A stretch of DNA of 64,000 nt from Knufia peltigerae (Eukaryota; Ascomycota; Eurotiomycetes; Chaetothyriales; Trichomeriaceae). This document shows positions 36,154 through 46,382 of this stretch, piece by piece. The notes below the pieces were generated by a model. That model was not told where the DNA came from and searched no databases. It saw only the letters and a list, made by a program, of their open reading frames with translations. Location: positions 310,001 through 374,000 of the forward strand of contig JAPDRN010000006.1 in NCBI GenBank assembly GCA_030247855.1, written 5' to 3'. Both the position numbers and the translations under genes were made by a program. Each line of letters begins with the position of its first letter. The stretch's first letter is position 1.

Positions 36154-37614
36154 ATGCTCGACGGAAATTCATCCGTTCTTTCTCACCGGTTGCAGAATGC
36201 CGGCCTATTGCTTCTCAGCCTCGTTTTCCTTCCCATGGATACTTTCATTCTCATTGCTTCTCTCTTGCTTGCAGTTGTCCTCCCAAGCCATGCAGGCCGC
36301 ACTCGTCGACATTCTGATGCTTCCGCCTCTAGTCCTCGAATAATTCTCGTTACTGGAGTGGGTATGACAAAAGGCCTGGCTCTGGCTAGATTATTTTACC
36401 AAGCTGGACATGTCGTTATTGGGGCCGATTTCGAGCCAAATGGAGCTCTTGTCTGTGGAAGAATGTCCAAAGCATTATACAAATTCTACCGTTTACGGAA
36501 ACCAACGACGAAGGCTGGGTCGGCACCCTATATTCAGAGTTTATTGGAGATAATCACGAAAGAAAAGATTGACCTCTGGGTCAGTTGTTCGGGGGTAGCG
36601 TCTGCTGTCGAGGATGGAACGGCAAAAGAGATAGTCGAAAGTCGGACAAGCTGCAGGGCTATCCAATTCGACGTCGATACCACCCAAACACTTCACGAAA
36701 AGCACACGTTCATTGCTCATACCAGGGAAATTGGTCTTAATGTCCCGGAGACGCACGAAGTCTGCAGCCGTGCCAGAGTTGAATGCATCTTGCGCAACGC
36801 TCCTCCTGGACGCCAGTACATCATGAAGACGGTCGGCGTTGACGATGCGGCTCGTGGAGATATGACGCTCCTCCCCAAGAGCACACCAATGGAGACCTCG
36901 AAGCATATCGCAAAGCTAAAGATCTCGGCCGATTCGCCTTGGATCTTGCAGCAATTCATCAAAGGCAAAGAATATTGCACACATTCACTCGTGGTCAATG
37001 GACAGGTGAAGGCTTTTGTGGCTTGTCCTTCTGCAGAGCTACTCATGCATTACGAGACATTGCACCCTACTTCTGCCCTGAGCAAAGCAATGCTAGATTT
37101 CACCAGTAAATATGCTGCTAATGGCGGCCCGGCTTTCACGGGCCACTTATCCTTCGACTTTATGGTGGAGGACTCCGCGAAAATAACGCTCTATCCAATC
37201 GAATGCAACCCGCGAGCTCACACAGCCGTGGCACTATTCAATGGTACCTCTACGATGATTGATGGGTACCTCTCAGTACTGGAAAAATCTCCTGCAGCGC
37301 AAACCTCGGCGATAGCTCGACCTTTACACAATGACAAGTATTATTGGATCGGTCATGACTTAGTGACACGAGTACTCCTTCCAACGTTTGGATTTCTGTC
37401 CCTTCAAAATACTTTCCGCGACCTTGTCCGGAACAATGTCGATTTCACGACCCATCTCCTGACCTGGAAAGACGGAACATATGAGATCTGGGACCCCTTG
37501 CCTTGGTGGTGGCTGTATCATGTGTATTGGCCAATGCAATTCTTCTCTTGTATCTGGACTGGCTCAAAATGGAGCCGCATCAATGTCAGCACAACCAAAA
37601 TGTTCCAATGCTAG
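36154..37614 (+). CDS. ATP-grasp ligase (MysC role)
   Basis: Intronless protein of 486 residues. After a hydrophobic N-terminus comes an ATP-grasp ligase core: the preATP region with IILVTGVGMTKGLALARLF, the ATP-binding stretch QYIMKTVGVDDAARGDM, the PWILQQFIKGKEY strand, and the metal-binding end YPIECNPRAHTAVALF. MysC-type ligases phosphorylate 4-deoxygadusol and couple an amino acid, giving mycosporine-glycine in cyanobacteria. Co-location with DDGS-type cyclase and O-methyltransferase makes this role likely. Unlike soluble bacterial MysC, residues about 13-47 hold two hydrophobic segments, and the C-terminus has an aromatic run (PLPWWWLYHVYWPMQFF), suggesting membrane association. The frame stays open to 36100 upstream, but the first ATG is at 36154; a second in-frame ATG follows the first hydrophobic segment. 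The amino-acid substrate is unknown. Confidence 0.88.
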   Translation: MLDGNSSVLSHRLQNAGLLLLSLVFLPMDTFILIASLLLAVVLPSHAGRTRRHSDASASSPRIILVTGVGMTKGLALARLFYQAGHVVIGADFEPNGALVCGRMSKALYKFYRLRKPTTKAGSAPYIQSLLEIITKEKIDLWVSCSGVASAVEDGTAKEIVESRTSCRAIQFDVDTTQTLHEKHTFIAHTREIGLNVPETHEVCSRARVECILRNAPPGRQYIMKTVGVDDAARGDMTLLPKSTPMETSKHIAKLKISADSPWILQQFIKGKEYCTHSLVVNGQVKAFVACPSAELLMHYETLHPTSALSKAMLDFTSKYAANGGPAFTGHLSFDFMVEDSAKITLYPIECNPRAHTAVALFNGTSTMIDGYLSVLEKSPAAQTSAIARPLHNDKYYWIGHDLVTRVLLPTFGFLSLQNTFRDLVRNNVDFTTHLLTWKDGTYEIWDPLPWWWLYHVYWPMQFFSCIWTGSKWSRINVSTTKMFQC

Positions 37615-38924
37615 ATGAATGGGATAGAGTTGCTGCTCCCAAGTCTCTGCATTCATATGCAATAGACTCAAGATCAGACTCGGATTGATGGCAGCAGTTT
37701 CTTGGCCAATGATGTCAACTTCTCCATGCCTCTACAATTTATATACTTTTACTATACGTACCAACTTATTCATCCTGTCAGTCTGACAAAGACACAAGCC
37801 ACCGTGCATCTGCCTGAAACCGTGAACAAGAATTTGTAATTTTGGACCTCACTGGCCTGGTTTGCCAACTTAGACCGCCGTCCCTGGGCGACTTAGAAAT
37901 GGTGTGGTATGCTCCGAAGGTGTTGAAAGTCTGAGCTGCCCTCTGGAGGTACACTGACCTACGGTCATCTGTGTCATATTATAGGGAATTTGGTGCTCCG
38001 TACTTGGTGTCCCTTTCGCCTGATCGCAGCTAAACATTCGTCTGCACGTCACCGGCTTAGGCGCGCAAGGGGGATATGCAGCTTAGATTTTGGCCCCCGT
38101 CTCCATCGGTAGGACACCTCACCGCCCTTGGCTTCATTCTCTCATCATCATCATTACAGAACTGTACTATTCTTCTTCTGGTCAAACACATCTGACTGGC
38201 CGAAGTTGATGGGAAAGTTGAATAAAGGAACAGTCCATTCGGTCAGCAATTCCATGGGCAAGCCTCACTTGTACGAGGGACGAGGTTTCCCGTCATGATC
38301 CCCCAAAAATGTGACACCTTACGGAGTACGATGCGGTCTGTCTGTACGCGGCCGCCTACATTCCCTTCAGGCCTCTTCGCGCTCACCCTTTGCCCAGACC
38401 GGTAGCTGTCTCTGAAACCACACTAGGCGCCGGTTGCCTTGCATTGGCCAAAGTCCGATGGCCGACAACGAGGCTACAGGACTCCGTACATTGTTGGTCA
38501 TAAGGTCACCGCTTCCACAATGGGCCTTGGGCGTGGGCTTCGATGAGCTGTTCGTTTAACCACAAGACGAGTTTACGGGCGTGCAGACCAAAATTTACCG
38601 TCAGGCGGACGAGAGATCTCCCCCTCCCCACGAATCGAGCATTTTCCAGCTTTGGGTTTGCGGCTCTCCCAGCCTGACTTTTGCTGACAGGGGGCCGTTT
38701 CTTTCTGCTTTGCTCGACGATCCTCTGGGCTCTTCAATACTCTTGACGTGACTATTAACTGATCTATACGAGATCGAAGGGGATACGTCACTGCTAGGTA
38801 AAGGCAAGGCCATCTTTGAAAACCAACGAGGACTCGAACTTACTACCACGACCGATACCTGAGCGGCACTTGGATACGAAGAAGTCTTGACATCCGAGGT
38901 GTGTCGTGGGCTCACGCACGTACG
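37615..38924. other. Intergenic region, no gene seen
   Basis: 1.3 kb separating the ATP-grasp and hydrolase genes. A T-arm-like GTTCGAGTCC occurs near 38835 on the minus strand without a matching tRNA. No supported coding region. Confidence 0.6.
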
Positions 38925-40034
38925 ATGCCCTCAACTCCACCACCCCCCTCGACGGTACCTGAGATCCTGGCTACATCGGAGATCGACCCGTCCTTCGCCA
39001 AAGCACTCGAGGAATCTCCACCACAGTCACTCGGACCAGATTGCACAGTCGCCTCTCTCAAGCAAAGCAGCGTTGCCAGACGGTCAAGTGTCCAACAATC
39101 TCTCGCGGACACGCGACCCGCCGACATCACCGAGACCACCCACTTTATCAAACTCCGTGACGACTTCCCATCCCGCATCATCCTGTGCCACCTGACGTCG
39201 GCGGTCGCGGACACGACGCCTCCTCGCCCGTTGATCCTCTTGTTCCACGGCGGCGGCCACTGCACGGGCTACCCCGAACTCGAACTCCCTCTCGCCCGAC
39301 GACTCGCCCAGACGCACTCCGCCATCGTCGTCAGCGCGTCGTATCGCCTGGCGCCCCATTTCCCATTCCCCTTCTCCATCTGCGACGCCTGGGAGACGCT
39401 GGAGTTCGTCGCCCGAGAGGCGCGCAAGGCCAATTCGGCCGTATTCCCACGCTGCACGGATCCCCGCGTCGGGTTTCTGGTTGGGGGGTCGTCGGCCGGC
39501 GCCAACCTCGCGGCGTCCCTGGCCCATCTGGCGCGCGACCACAACCTCCATCCCAAACTGACCGGCCACTTCCTCTTCGCCGGCACCTACATCTCGGATC
39601 AGCACGTGCCGGAAAAGTACCGGGATAGATATCTCAGCTCGACGCAGAACCGGGATGCGCCTCTCCTGAACAATGCAATGGTTAGACTTTTGCGGGACGC
39701 GTTCCAGCCTGACCTGACCAGCAAGCTCTATATGAGTTTCGACCAGCACCACCCGTACGACCAAGGGACGGGGTCGGTCAGGCACGGCCACATGGGTCTG
39801 CCGCCCGTGTATTTTCAGGTGTGCGGCCTGGATCCGTCTCGGGATGACGGTCTGATCTATGAGCGTGTCCTGAGGGAGGAGTGCGACGTGCCGACGAGGC
39901 TGGACATGTACCCCGGGTTTGCGCATTGTTGGTGGGATGTCTTCCCAGATCTAGACATGAGTCGGAAGAGGATGAAGGATGCCGTGGAAGGAGTGGGATG
40001 GTTGTTAGAGGCTTGTAAAAGGGAAGGGAGATGA
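38925..40034 (+). CDS. HSL-family alpha/beta hydrolase
   Basis: Intronless protein of about 369 residues related to hormone-sensitive-lipase-type esterases and arylacetamide deacetylases. Visible elements are the oxyanion motif LFHGGGH near residue 110, the nucleophile elbow GGSSAGANLA, the acid region CGLDPSRDDGLIYE and the histidine in PGFAHCWW. There is no signal peptide, so it is probably cytosolic. The start at 38925 gives MPSTPPPPST; an upstream in-frame GTG is not used. It follows the ATP-grasp gene on the same strand and could be the last member of the mycosporine block (deacylation or ester cleavage), or just a neighbour. The coding sequence is notably GC-rich in its 5' half compared with the flanking DNA. 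Confidence 0.85.
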   Translation: MPSTPPPPSTVPEILATSEIDPSFAKALEESPPQSLGPDCTVASLKQSSVARRSSVQQSLADTRPADITETTHFIKLRDDFPSRIILCHLTSAVADTTPPRPLILLFHGGGHCTGYPELELPLARRLAQTHSAIVVSASYRLAPHFPFPFSICDAWETLEFVAREARKANSAVFPRCTDPRVGFLVGGSSAGANLAASLAHLARDHNLHPKLTGHFLFAGTYISDQHVPEKYRDRYLSSTQNRDAPLLNNAMVRLLRDAFQPDLTSKLYMSFDQHHPYDQGTGSVRHGHMGLPPVYFQVCGLDPSRDDGLIYERVLREECDVPTRLDMYPGFAHCWWDVFPDLDMSRKRMKDAVEGVGWLLEACKREGR

Positions 40035-40420
40035 TGCTGGGTGTAGTTTTAGCATTGCGTTGCGTTCTTGTTGCTCAAGACGGGATAGCGTTGTAGCGAG
40101 GGCGGGAAGCATGGAGTTAGTATCTAGGTTAGATTGCGGTCTTGTGGTGATTGTCTGGAAATGCATGATCAGTCCTCATAGCGTAGCATTTTATATGGAG
40201 CACAAATCAATCTTTTGACATCTTTGGGTGCTTTTGAAGAAGTTGCCATCTCGAATCTTTGTATATTTCTCCTCCTTGACGTTCTGATATGTATTATAAT
40301 GGATCAAGTCTCTTGAAATGTGTTTTATTTTGGGGGGAAGCCATCATGGGTCTCATTTAGACATAGTTTTACAGAAATTTTGGTTGTGTATGTGTGTGTC
40401 CATCGAAGAAGAAGGGTACT
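40035..40420. other. Convergent intergenic region
   Basis: 3' ends of the hydrolase (plus) and p24 gene (minus). AT-rich, no other features seen. Confidence 0.6.
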
Positions 40421-41315
40421 CTATACGAAGCCTGTGGTCGAGAAGAAGTCAGCGTCAATCGCCCACGTACACATAGATCACAAGGAGAACCACTTTGGAA
40501 ACATTACCTTTTCGGTTACTCTGGAAGAAGAATCTGACGACCAGAACTTGAAGACCTGCCATTCCGACCATCATGCACACCTCGATCAAACTGAAGTTGA
40601 AGATTCTCTGTTCGGTGCTCCTCACCGTGCTGAAGTTGCGGTTCTCCCTGGTCCTGAAATACTTTTGCATCCTGCTGACCGTACTCAACTGTCCACTGAT
40701 CTTGTAAATCATATCTTCGAGGGCGGAATGCTGTTCGGGAGACGATCCGGCCTTTTGAGGGAGCAGGGCTGATTTGCCTTCATCTTCGACCTGTTATGTA
40801 TCATCAAACATGTCAGCTCGTGTTGTGTATTATCTCTCTACGTTTTTGGTTCGTGTGAGAGGTCCTTGGAGAGTAGCGTACCGCGACTTCAAAGTCGACC
40901 ATCTTGTCTGCGAAAGTGGACATTTCATTGTTGAAGCAGAACCTATACTCTCCGGTGTTCTGTGCCGTAAAGACAAAATCCCCCTGTCGCTCCTTCTCTC
41001 CTTCCATGATCTTCTTGTCGTTGGGTCCTACCACGGAGTAATCGACGTCGAAGGATCCGCCGGATTGCACCTGTTTGAGAGGGTCTGTGTCAGTCAAGCA
41101 GTCAAAAAGAAAACAACTCTTTTGTCAAACTCTTGGGTGGTGCACAGGCTCGAGTCACATACCGCAAAGTAAAAGGCGACTTTGGCATTTTGTCGTTCGA
41201 CATTTGTGAAGAAACAGGCCTTCTCGCTGGCCCCGAGTTGGTAGGTCAAGGCGGTGCTGTAGACGCCAGAGACAGCCAACGCCAACAGGCTGATGAAGAG
41301 AGACAACGTCCGCAT
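40421..41315 (-). CDS. p24/EMP24-family cargo receptor (Erp-like)
   Basis: Type I membrane protein of COPII/COPI vesicles cycling between ER and Golgi; about 211 residues in four exons (introns 41071-41162, 40791-40881, 40432-40507). A signal peptide covers residues 1-20. The GOLD domain shows the conserved pair of cysteines (EKACFF and GEYRFCFNNEMST), followed by a coiled-coil stretch, one transmembrane helix (IEVCMMVGMAGLQVLVV) and a short cytosolic tail RFFFQSNRKGFV. The diphenylalanine COPII signal is present, and the last residues come from an 11-nt final exon. Reading through the last intron would give an odd hydrophobic tail instead. The ending KGFV and tail FF pattern fit the Erp/p24-gamma or delta group; the precise subfamily is unresolved. 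Confidence 0.92.
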
Positions 41316-42085
41316 GTTGACAGAATTACACAGACGCGGAAAAAGGGAAAGTTGTCGACAACAAAAATGTCCTGAGTTTCTACAGACACGCGAATAAACA
41401 ATTCAACCTACTCCGTATCTGTAAAGGGGCCCAGCATTGAATACTTTGGCCTTTCGGCGCGCAGCCAGCAAATCGATTCTCCAGATCTTGGCACGGACTT
41501 TACGGATTTTACCATTCAGTCCTTTGAACTCGAGCCGCAACTGCAAAGCCAAGAGCGACCTCGAGCATTCAACTACTTTACGTCTCATAGTAGTACTCTT
41601 TCATACCTCATCATGCCTGAAAAGGCATACATGTGCGCCATGGGAGAGGCTTTGGCATCATTACACTACAACATGCTGCTCTATTGTGCTCGATTGCCAA
41701 CTATAATCTGCCAGGCTGTACCGTACCATTACTGATGAAGTCCAACCAAGATTGAGCTGAACCGACGAACATCACATTGACTATCCAAGGACAGGCTAGA
41801 TCAGATCTTTCAAGGCTCGTCGAATGCCCAGTGGCTACACTGAGAATATGTCTGCGCCTCTCCCCTATCTCTGCTGCGAATAGGAGGCGCGGTGCAGCCG
41901 CCAATGGACACGCTAAGTCGCCGCCACTCCAACTAATCAAGTGGCAGTGCGACGCACTAGTCCAGGACACTGCCCTACAGGCTTCATTGCATCAGGCTGG
42001 GAAAATGTAAATATCTCTCTGCCTGCCCCGGAGGGCAATCAGTTGCTATCATCAAAAATCGTAACGAGCAATCCAAACCCTCAGG
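41316..42085. promoter_or_regulatory. Divergent promoter region
   Basis: 770 bp between the p24 gene (minus) and the STAND-like gene (plus). Short shadow frames only. Confidence 0.55.
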
Positions 42086-44653
42086 ATGTCCGGTGTCGAG
42101 GCCACCCTCGGTGTCGTAAGCGCCGGAGCAGGGCTCATTTCGTTGGGTATACAGCTTGGAGAGTCAGCCATGAAGCTGAAGCGTATCTACCATGCTGCAA
42201 GAGACGCTCCAGCCATTATACAAATGTTATTGCTTGACCTTGAAACGATGGCACTGGCTTTGGGGCAACTTGAGAATCATCGACAGCATGACAATCATGG
42301 TGAAGAGTTGCTGGTCCGCTGCATTTCACGGTGCCAACAATGTACCCAAGAAGTGCGACTGGTGGTTGAGAAACTTGAGCGATCCCTGGAGAAGCATTTC
42401 CGACTACCTGGAAGGTTGTACAGTGCATTCAAAGAGCGAGGTGTGAAAGATCTCCTTGACGACCTCGAAAGGGCCAAAACCTCAATGCACATTGCCTACA
42501 CCATGTATATACACGCAGAACAGCAGAGGCGAGATCGCGAGCACCAAGCTCTCCTGGTCGGTCTTCGAGAACAGGTTCTTGAAGGAAGTGCAACCATTTC
42601 ACAACAACTGTCGGTTCTCGTTGGACCTTCGATACAATTGATGCAGATCGAGACGTCTCTCATCAACAAGACCACCATTAACTCCCGGGACTTATCACAC
42701 TCTCGTGATCAGGATGATGGACGACAAGTGTCCATCGCGAGAATGACTAGACGAAAGAAAGACAAACCCTACTTTCGGACATGTTTCCGATTTCCCTCTT
42801 GGCTCTCAAGCCGTATCTGGAATGTAGCTTTGCTTAGTGCCCAAGGCCGCTGGAATTTTGAGATCAAGACTTGGAGAATCGTTCCAAAAGACTCCCTGGT
42901 ATTCCGGTACTGTCAAAGTGGCAACCTTGCCGGGTTACAGCGTCTTATTGGGAGTGAACAAGCGTCGGCTCTAGATATCACTGGTGGGTCGATCGACGGA
43001 TATGCTCGGCCATGGAGCTTGCTCGAGGTCAGTCAAGACCCAATTTTCGTAACTCTGCTAACTCGACAGATGGCGGCGAATGCAGGACACATAGAGATTT
43101 GCCGTTTTCTCTTATCCTTGACGGTTTTTCCAAGCCACGACACAGTCCTTAGCAATGCTCTAGATCTCTGCGCCTTGCAGTCATTCCGCGCATCTCCCGA
43201 GGAGATGTACAAACTTTTCATGGAAGATCCGGAATTTTGTCCTGATGTCGCTGACATGGCTATGGGTGTACAACCTCCTTGGCTGACCTTTTGCCCCAGC
43301 CCGCGTTGTCTCGACCTTGTTCTGAGCCACCTAGGACCCGAATTCCTTGGCCTCTCGGCAGACACCAAGCTTGACATGGCGCTCGAGTTGGAATTTCTTG
43401 AACCTGCCGGCTTTCTCGAGTTTATCGGGTTACAGCAATATGACAACAGCCTGGTCTGCCTCAGAAGTATCGATGGGGAATCGATTTTGCATCTGGTCGC
43501 GTCTTACCTCAACGGGGCCAAACACAGGCATTGTGCATGGTTCCACTTCGGCGTAGATCTCCTACGCCATGGTGCAGACCCGCATGCAGTTTCCAATAGG
43601 TGGATACTTCTGGATGGCTTTGCGCGCACCCCTCTCATTCACCTGCTAAGATATGATTTGTATTCGAACTTCACGCCAGCAGGACTGGTGAGTGTGATTC
43701 GCGATTGGGCTGATATGATCCGTCAAGCCGGACTAAATCTTTCGGACTACGGTAGGAATGAATCTAAAGTCTGGGAATCTCTTGGTGTAGGAACTCATTT
43801 ATGGTACCTTGATGGAGTGATGAGTGGCAGCAGAGGAATCTATATCAAGCGACTAATCTTTGGTCCTAATCCACAAGACTGGAGTGTGGAATTTGCTCGT
43901 TGCGTAGTATTCTCATTGAGAAAACTATGTCCTCTACCTGGAGCATATCCAGGCCAAGCTCTTGTTCCTGATAGTATCCTATGGGAACCAAACGAAGAAG
44001 AGCAACATCAAGGTCCGTGGGATATTATATCAAGAAAGACGCTGTTTTCCTCAACTGTGGACATGAGAGTGATAGGCACGCGATCTAGGCAGCTCTTTCC
44101 CAATCTCGTCGACGGAACGCAAGATGATCATGGGGTAATCACATTGATGCAGTATCGTACAGGCCGCCTCCAAAGCCGAGCTATGCGTTCTCGGTCGAGA
44201 GCAAAGAGCCAACCTCCCCTATTACGGAGAAGGGAAGTCGCATATAATGCATCACGATGGTGTATGGCGGGGTGGTTGGGAAATATCCACCTATGTCCTC
44301 TCGATTCGCGATGGAATTTTGGTCACCAATCTCATCGGTCGGACATCCTGAGCGATAATTACTTCTGGATGGTCGCTGATCTACGGAAATGTATGCAGGG
44401 ACTGTCTTGCGGTCACAGTTCAGTACAACAACTTCCCTCCTGGAGACGAGGTAGTTTTCTTGCCGACACCCGTGACTGTCAAGACGAGTGGAAGCTGCGC
44501 AGGCATTGGGGTTGTGCTCGTAAGGGCCATACTGGGACGGCTGATTGCCCATGGGGCTGCAGCAAAGTTCATTTGGACCGACTTCATGTGCCAGAGTCTC
44601 TCAAAGAATGGCACCCACAACGTGATTACCCTGACATCGATGACGACGATTGA
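42086..44653 (+). CDS. STAND-type N-terminal domain protein with ankyrin-like repeats
   Basis: Large protein of about 841 residues once a 42-nt in-frame intron (43028-43069; GTCAGT donor, GCTAAC branch) is removed, which restores LLEMAANAGHIEICRFLL. The N-terminus (GVVSAGAGLISLGIQLGE, then a helical segment to about residue 170) matches the fungal N-terminal domain found on STAND and ankyrin proteins (PigL_N type). The middle shows ankyrin-like units: FRYCQSGNLAGLQRLI, the unit above, and DLLRHGADPHAVSN. No NACHT or NB-ARC P-loop was seen. The last 150 residues are Trp/Cys/His-rich and unrecognised. Such architectures occur in fungal non-self recognition and signalling proteins. The function here is unknown, and more introns in the 3' part cannot be excluded. 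Confidence 0.72.
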   Translation: MSGVEATLGVVSAGAGLISLGIQLGESAMKLKRIYHAARDAPAIIQMLLLDLETMALALGQLENHRQHDNHGEELLVRCISRCQQCTQEVRLVVEKLERSLEKHFRLPGRLYSAFKERGVKDLLDDLERAKTSMHIAYTMYIHAEQQRRDREHQALLVGLREQVLEGSATISQQLSVLVGPSIQLMQIETSLINKTTINSRDLSHSRDQDDGRQVSIARMTRRKKDKPYFRTCFRFPSWLSSRIWNVALLSAQGRWNFEIKTWRIVPKDSLVFRYCQSGNLAGLQRLIGSEQASALDITGGSIDGYARPWSLLEVSQDPIFVTLLTRQMAANAGHIEICRFLLSLTVFPSHDTVLSNALDLCALQSFRASPEEMYKLFMEDPEFCPDVADMAMGVQPPWLTFCPSPRCLDLVLSHLGPEFLGLSADTKLDMALELEFLEPAGFLEFIGLQQYDNSLVCLRSIDGESILHLVASYLNGAKHRHCAWFHFGVDLLRHGADPHAVSNRWILLDGFARTPLIHLLRYDLYSNFTPAGLVSVIRDWADMIRQAGLNLSDYGRNESKVWESLGVGTHLWYLDGVMSGSRGIYIKRLIFGPNPQDWSVEFARCVVFSLRKLCPLPGAYPGQALVPDSILWEPNEEEQHQGPWDIISRKTLFSSTVDMRVIGTRSRQLFPNLVDGTQDDHGVITLMQYRTGRLQSRAMRSRSRAKSQPPLLRRREVAYNASRWCMAGWLGNIHLCPLDSRWNFGHQSHRSDILSDNYFWMVADLRKCMQGLSCGHSSVQQLPSWRRGSFLADTRDCQDEWKLRRHWGCARKGHTGTADCPWGCSKVHLDRLHVPESLKEWHPQRDYPDIDDDD

Positions 44654-45581
44654 TCCCTAAAGATGTTTCACTGCATTTGGGCCCTACAGGCGCGTCTTGG
44701 TTACTCAACGGCACTAATGGATGTTCCTAGTAGGGACCAATGCAATTGTCAACTAACCAATCTATCAGATCATCCATTCGACAACACGTCAGGCATCAAC
44801 AAACGGCACGTTTCAGGACAAAGACGGAAACAACAAGGTACCAACTTTCGGAAGGTGTCTATGAGGAACTATTCAGGATCAGACTCTTGACAAGTCTGAT
44901 TGTCCAGCAAGGGAAAATACGTCGTTACCAGCCTACACACAGCGTCACATTGAGATTAACTGAATACGTCTGGATGATTCAATAGGACCCCATTTCATGG
45001 TATTTGAGACTTAATGAGAAACGACTTAAAAAGGAATGTAAGCTAGCAGGGACTATTGACTATATCCCGTCCTTGGTAGTAAGTCCCTTGCGAGATGTGC
45101 GCGTTCTTCTCGTGTAATAACAGTTCAACCGAGCAGCAGAACTTCATAGGAGGCCAATGAGCTCAGGACTGTTTGTTTGGGATGGAAAATCTCGACCCAT
45201 CCGACCGAAGCATCACCCTTGTTGGGAGTACCTTCAGAGTCTTATTCCATGAAAGGCCGACAGGATGATTTTCCTCCAGTGAACTGGCTTGTTTCGGAGT
45301 CATAGAGCGAGAACGAGCCCATCAAACATCAACATGAGTGGATTGTCATTCGTTCTCTATCGCTCTTGTGAAAAATATTGGGGGCGCTCCTAAAGAAAAC
45401 CGTTTACTGGGATGGGAAATTTGCAGTCTTCAGCAGGGCACCAGCGCCTTGTCTTGTCCTGTCCTGTCCACGAGACGCGGGAAAAAGGTTGCCTTTTTAA
45501 CAGCATCAACCTGATCCCTGATCATGTTACACTTGAAACATCCGGAAGCAGTGAAGTAGTGAAAGTAAGTCCCTGCAGACC
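44654..45581. other. Convergent intergenic region, no gene seen
   Basis: 930 bp between the STAND-like stop and the SPC3 stop. Only short frames without recognisable motifs. Confidence 0.6.
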
Positions 45582-46382
45582 TCACACATCGACAATTGGA
45601 GAGGCGGACCCAGCTTCGGGAGCTGTTTTTTGTCCCTGATCCTTGGCCGCCGCAGTGGTGCTGGTGGTGGTTCCTTTCCGAGGCGGGAATCGAAACACTT
45701 GTGACTTTCCGACCTTGCCGGCTCTCCATTTACCCACGCGCTGTCCCAAAAATCCCTTGTCCCAGACCAACGCGCCCACCCAGGGTTGGACGTTCCAGCT
45801 GACTTGCAAAGTGGCGTTGGCCCTCTCGGCGATGATGCCGCTCGGGTCGGTGACGTGGTATTTTGGCTTTTGGTTCTTCAGGGAGATGAATCCGGGTTTG
45901 ACCAAATCTTTGGATTGTTTGCTCATCGACTCCCTCTTGCTCTTTTTGGGCTTGTTCTTCTTGTCCGGAAAGTACTTTTGTTTCAGGTTCTGCCACGACC
46001 ACGGGGTTGAAGTGGCTGGGATGATTGTGTCCCAGATGACGGCCTCGGACATTTTGTTGTTTGTGGTGGCATCGTCACCACCACCAGAAGGATAATTGAC
46101 GGTCACGTAGACAAACAACTGTTTCGTGTTCCAAGTGAACAAGCTGGAAAGGTCCGCGTCCAGGTCGAATCGAACCTGTGCGAATTCCTCTCGTTTCTTG
46201 GTGTAGTAGTGGGCGCGACCTTTGACGACTTGGACATTTCGGACCGCGACGGAGGCACTCGGTGAACCCGAGGGAGAAGGTATGGGGATGACGGACAACA
46301 AGGAAATGATGGCCGCTAGGGTGAAGGCGCAAGTCGTAAAGAACCCAAAGGTCGTCTGGACCCGGTTGAGGGCGTTGTGCAT
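45582..46382 (-). CDS. SPC3: Signal peptidase complex subunit 3
   Basis: ER-membrane subunit (SPC22/23 type) needed for signal peptide cleavage. Intronless, about 266 residues. The start MHNALNRVQTTFGFFTTCAF is the classic SPC22/23 N-terminus, followed by one transmembrane helix to about residue 32. The lumenal part shows VRFDLDADLSSLFTWNTKQLF and VYVTVNYPS, then VIWDTII, KPKYHVTDPSG and the NATLQVSWNVQPWVGAL segment. Typical family members end after this region (about 180-200 residues). Here a Lys/Ser-rich insertion lies around residues 140-170 and a Thr/Ala-rich tail extends the C-terminus. Frame upstream of 46382 is open but not conserved. Expected to be essential. Confidence 0.9.
   Translation of the reverse strand: MHNALNRVQTTFGFFTTCAFTLAAIISLLSVIPIPSPSGSPSASVAVRNVQVVKGRAHYYTKKREEFAQVRFDLDADLSSLFTWNTKQLFVYVTVNYPSGGGDDATTNNKMSEAVIWDTIIPATSTPWSWQNLKQKYFPDKKNKPKKSKRESMSKQSKDLVKPGFISLKNQKPKYHVTDPSGIIAERANATLQVSWNVQPWVGALVWDKGFLGQRVGKWRAGKVGKSQVFRFPPRKGTTTSTTAAAKDQGQKTAPEAGSASPIVDV

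Noticed and set aside
38780..38890. Possible tRNA on the minus strand (GTTCGAGTCC near 38835)
   Set aside because: T stem does not pair and no matching acceptor or D arm is found.
39084..39926. 280-residue minus-strand frame in the hydrolase
   Set aside because: GC-driven antisense shadow; Arg/Val-rich composition typical of such frames.
40320..40772. 150-residue plus-strand frame
   Set aside because: Antisense to exon 3 and the last intron of the p24 gene.
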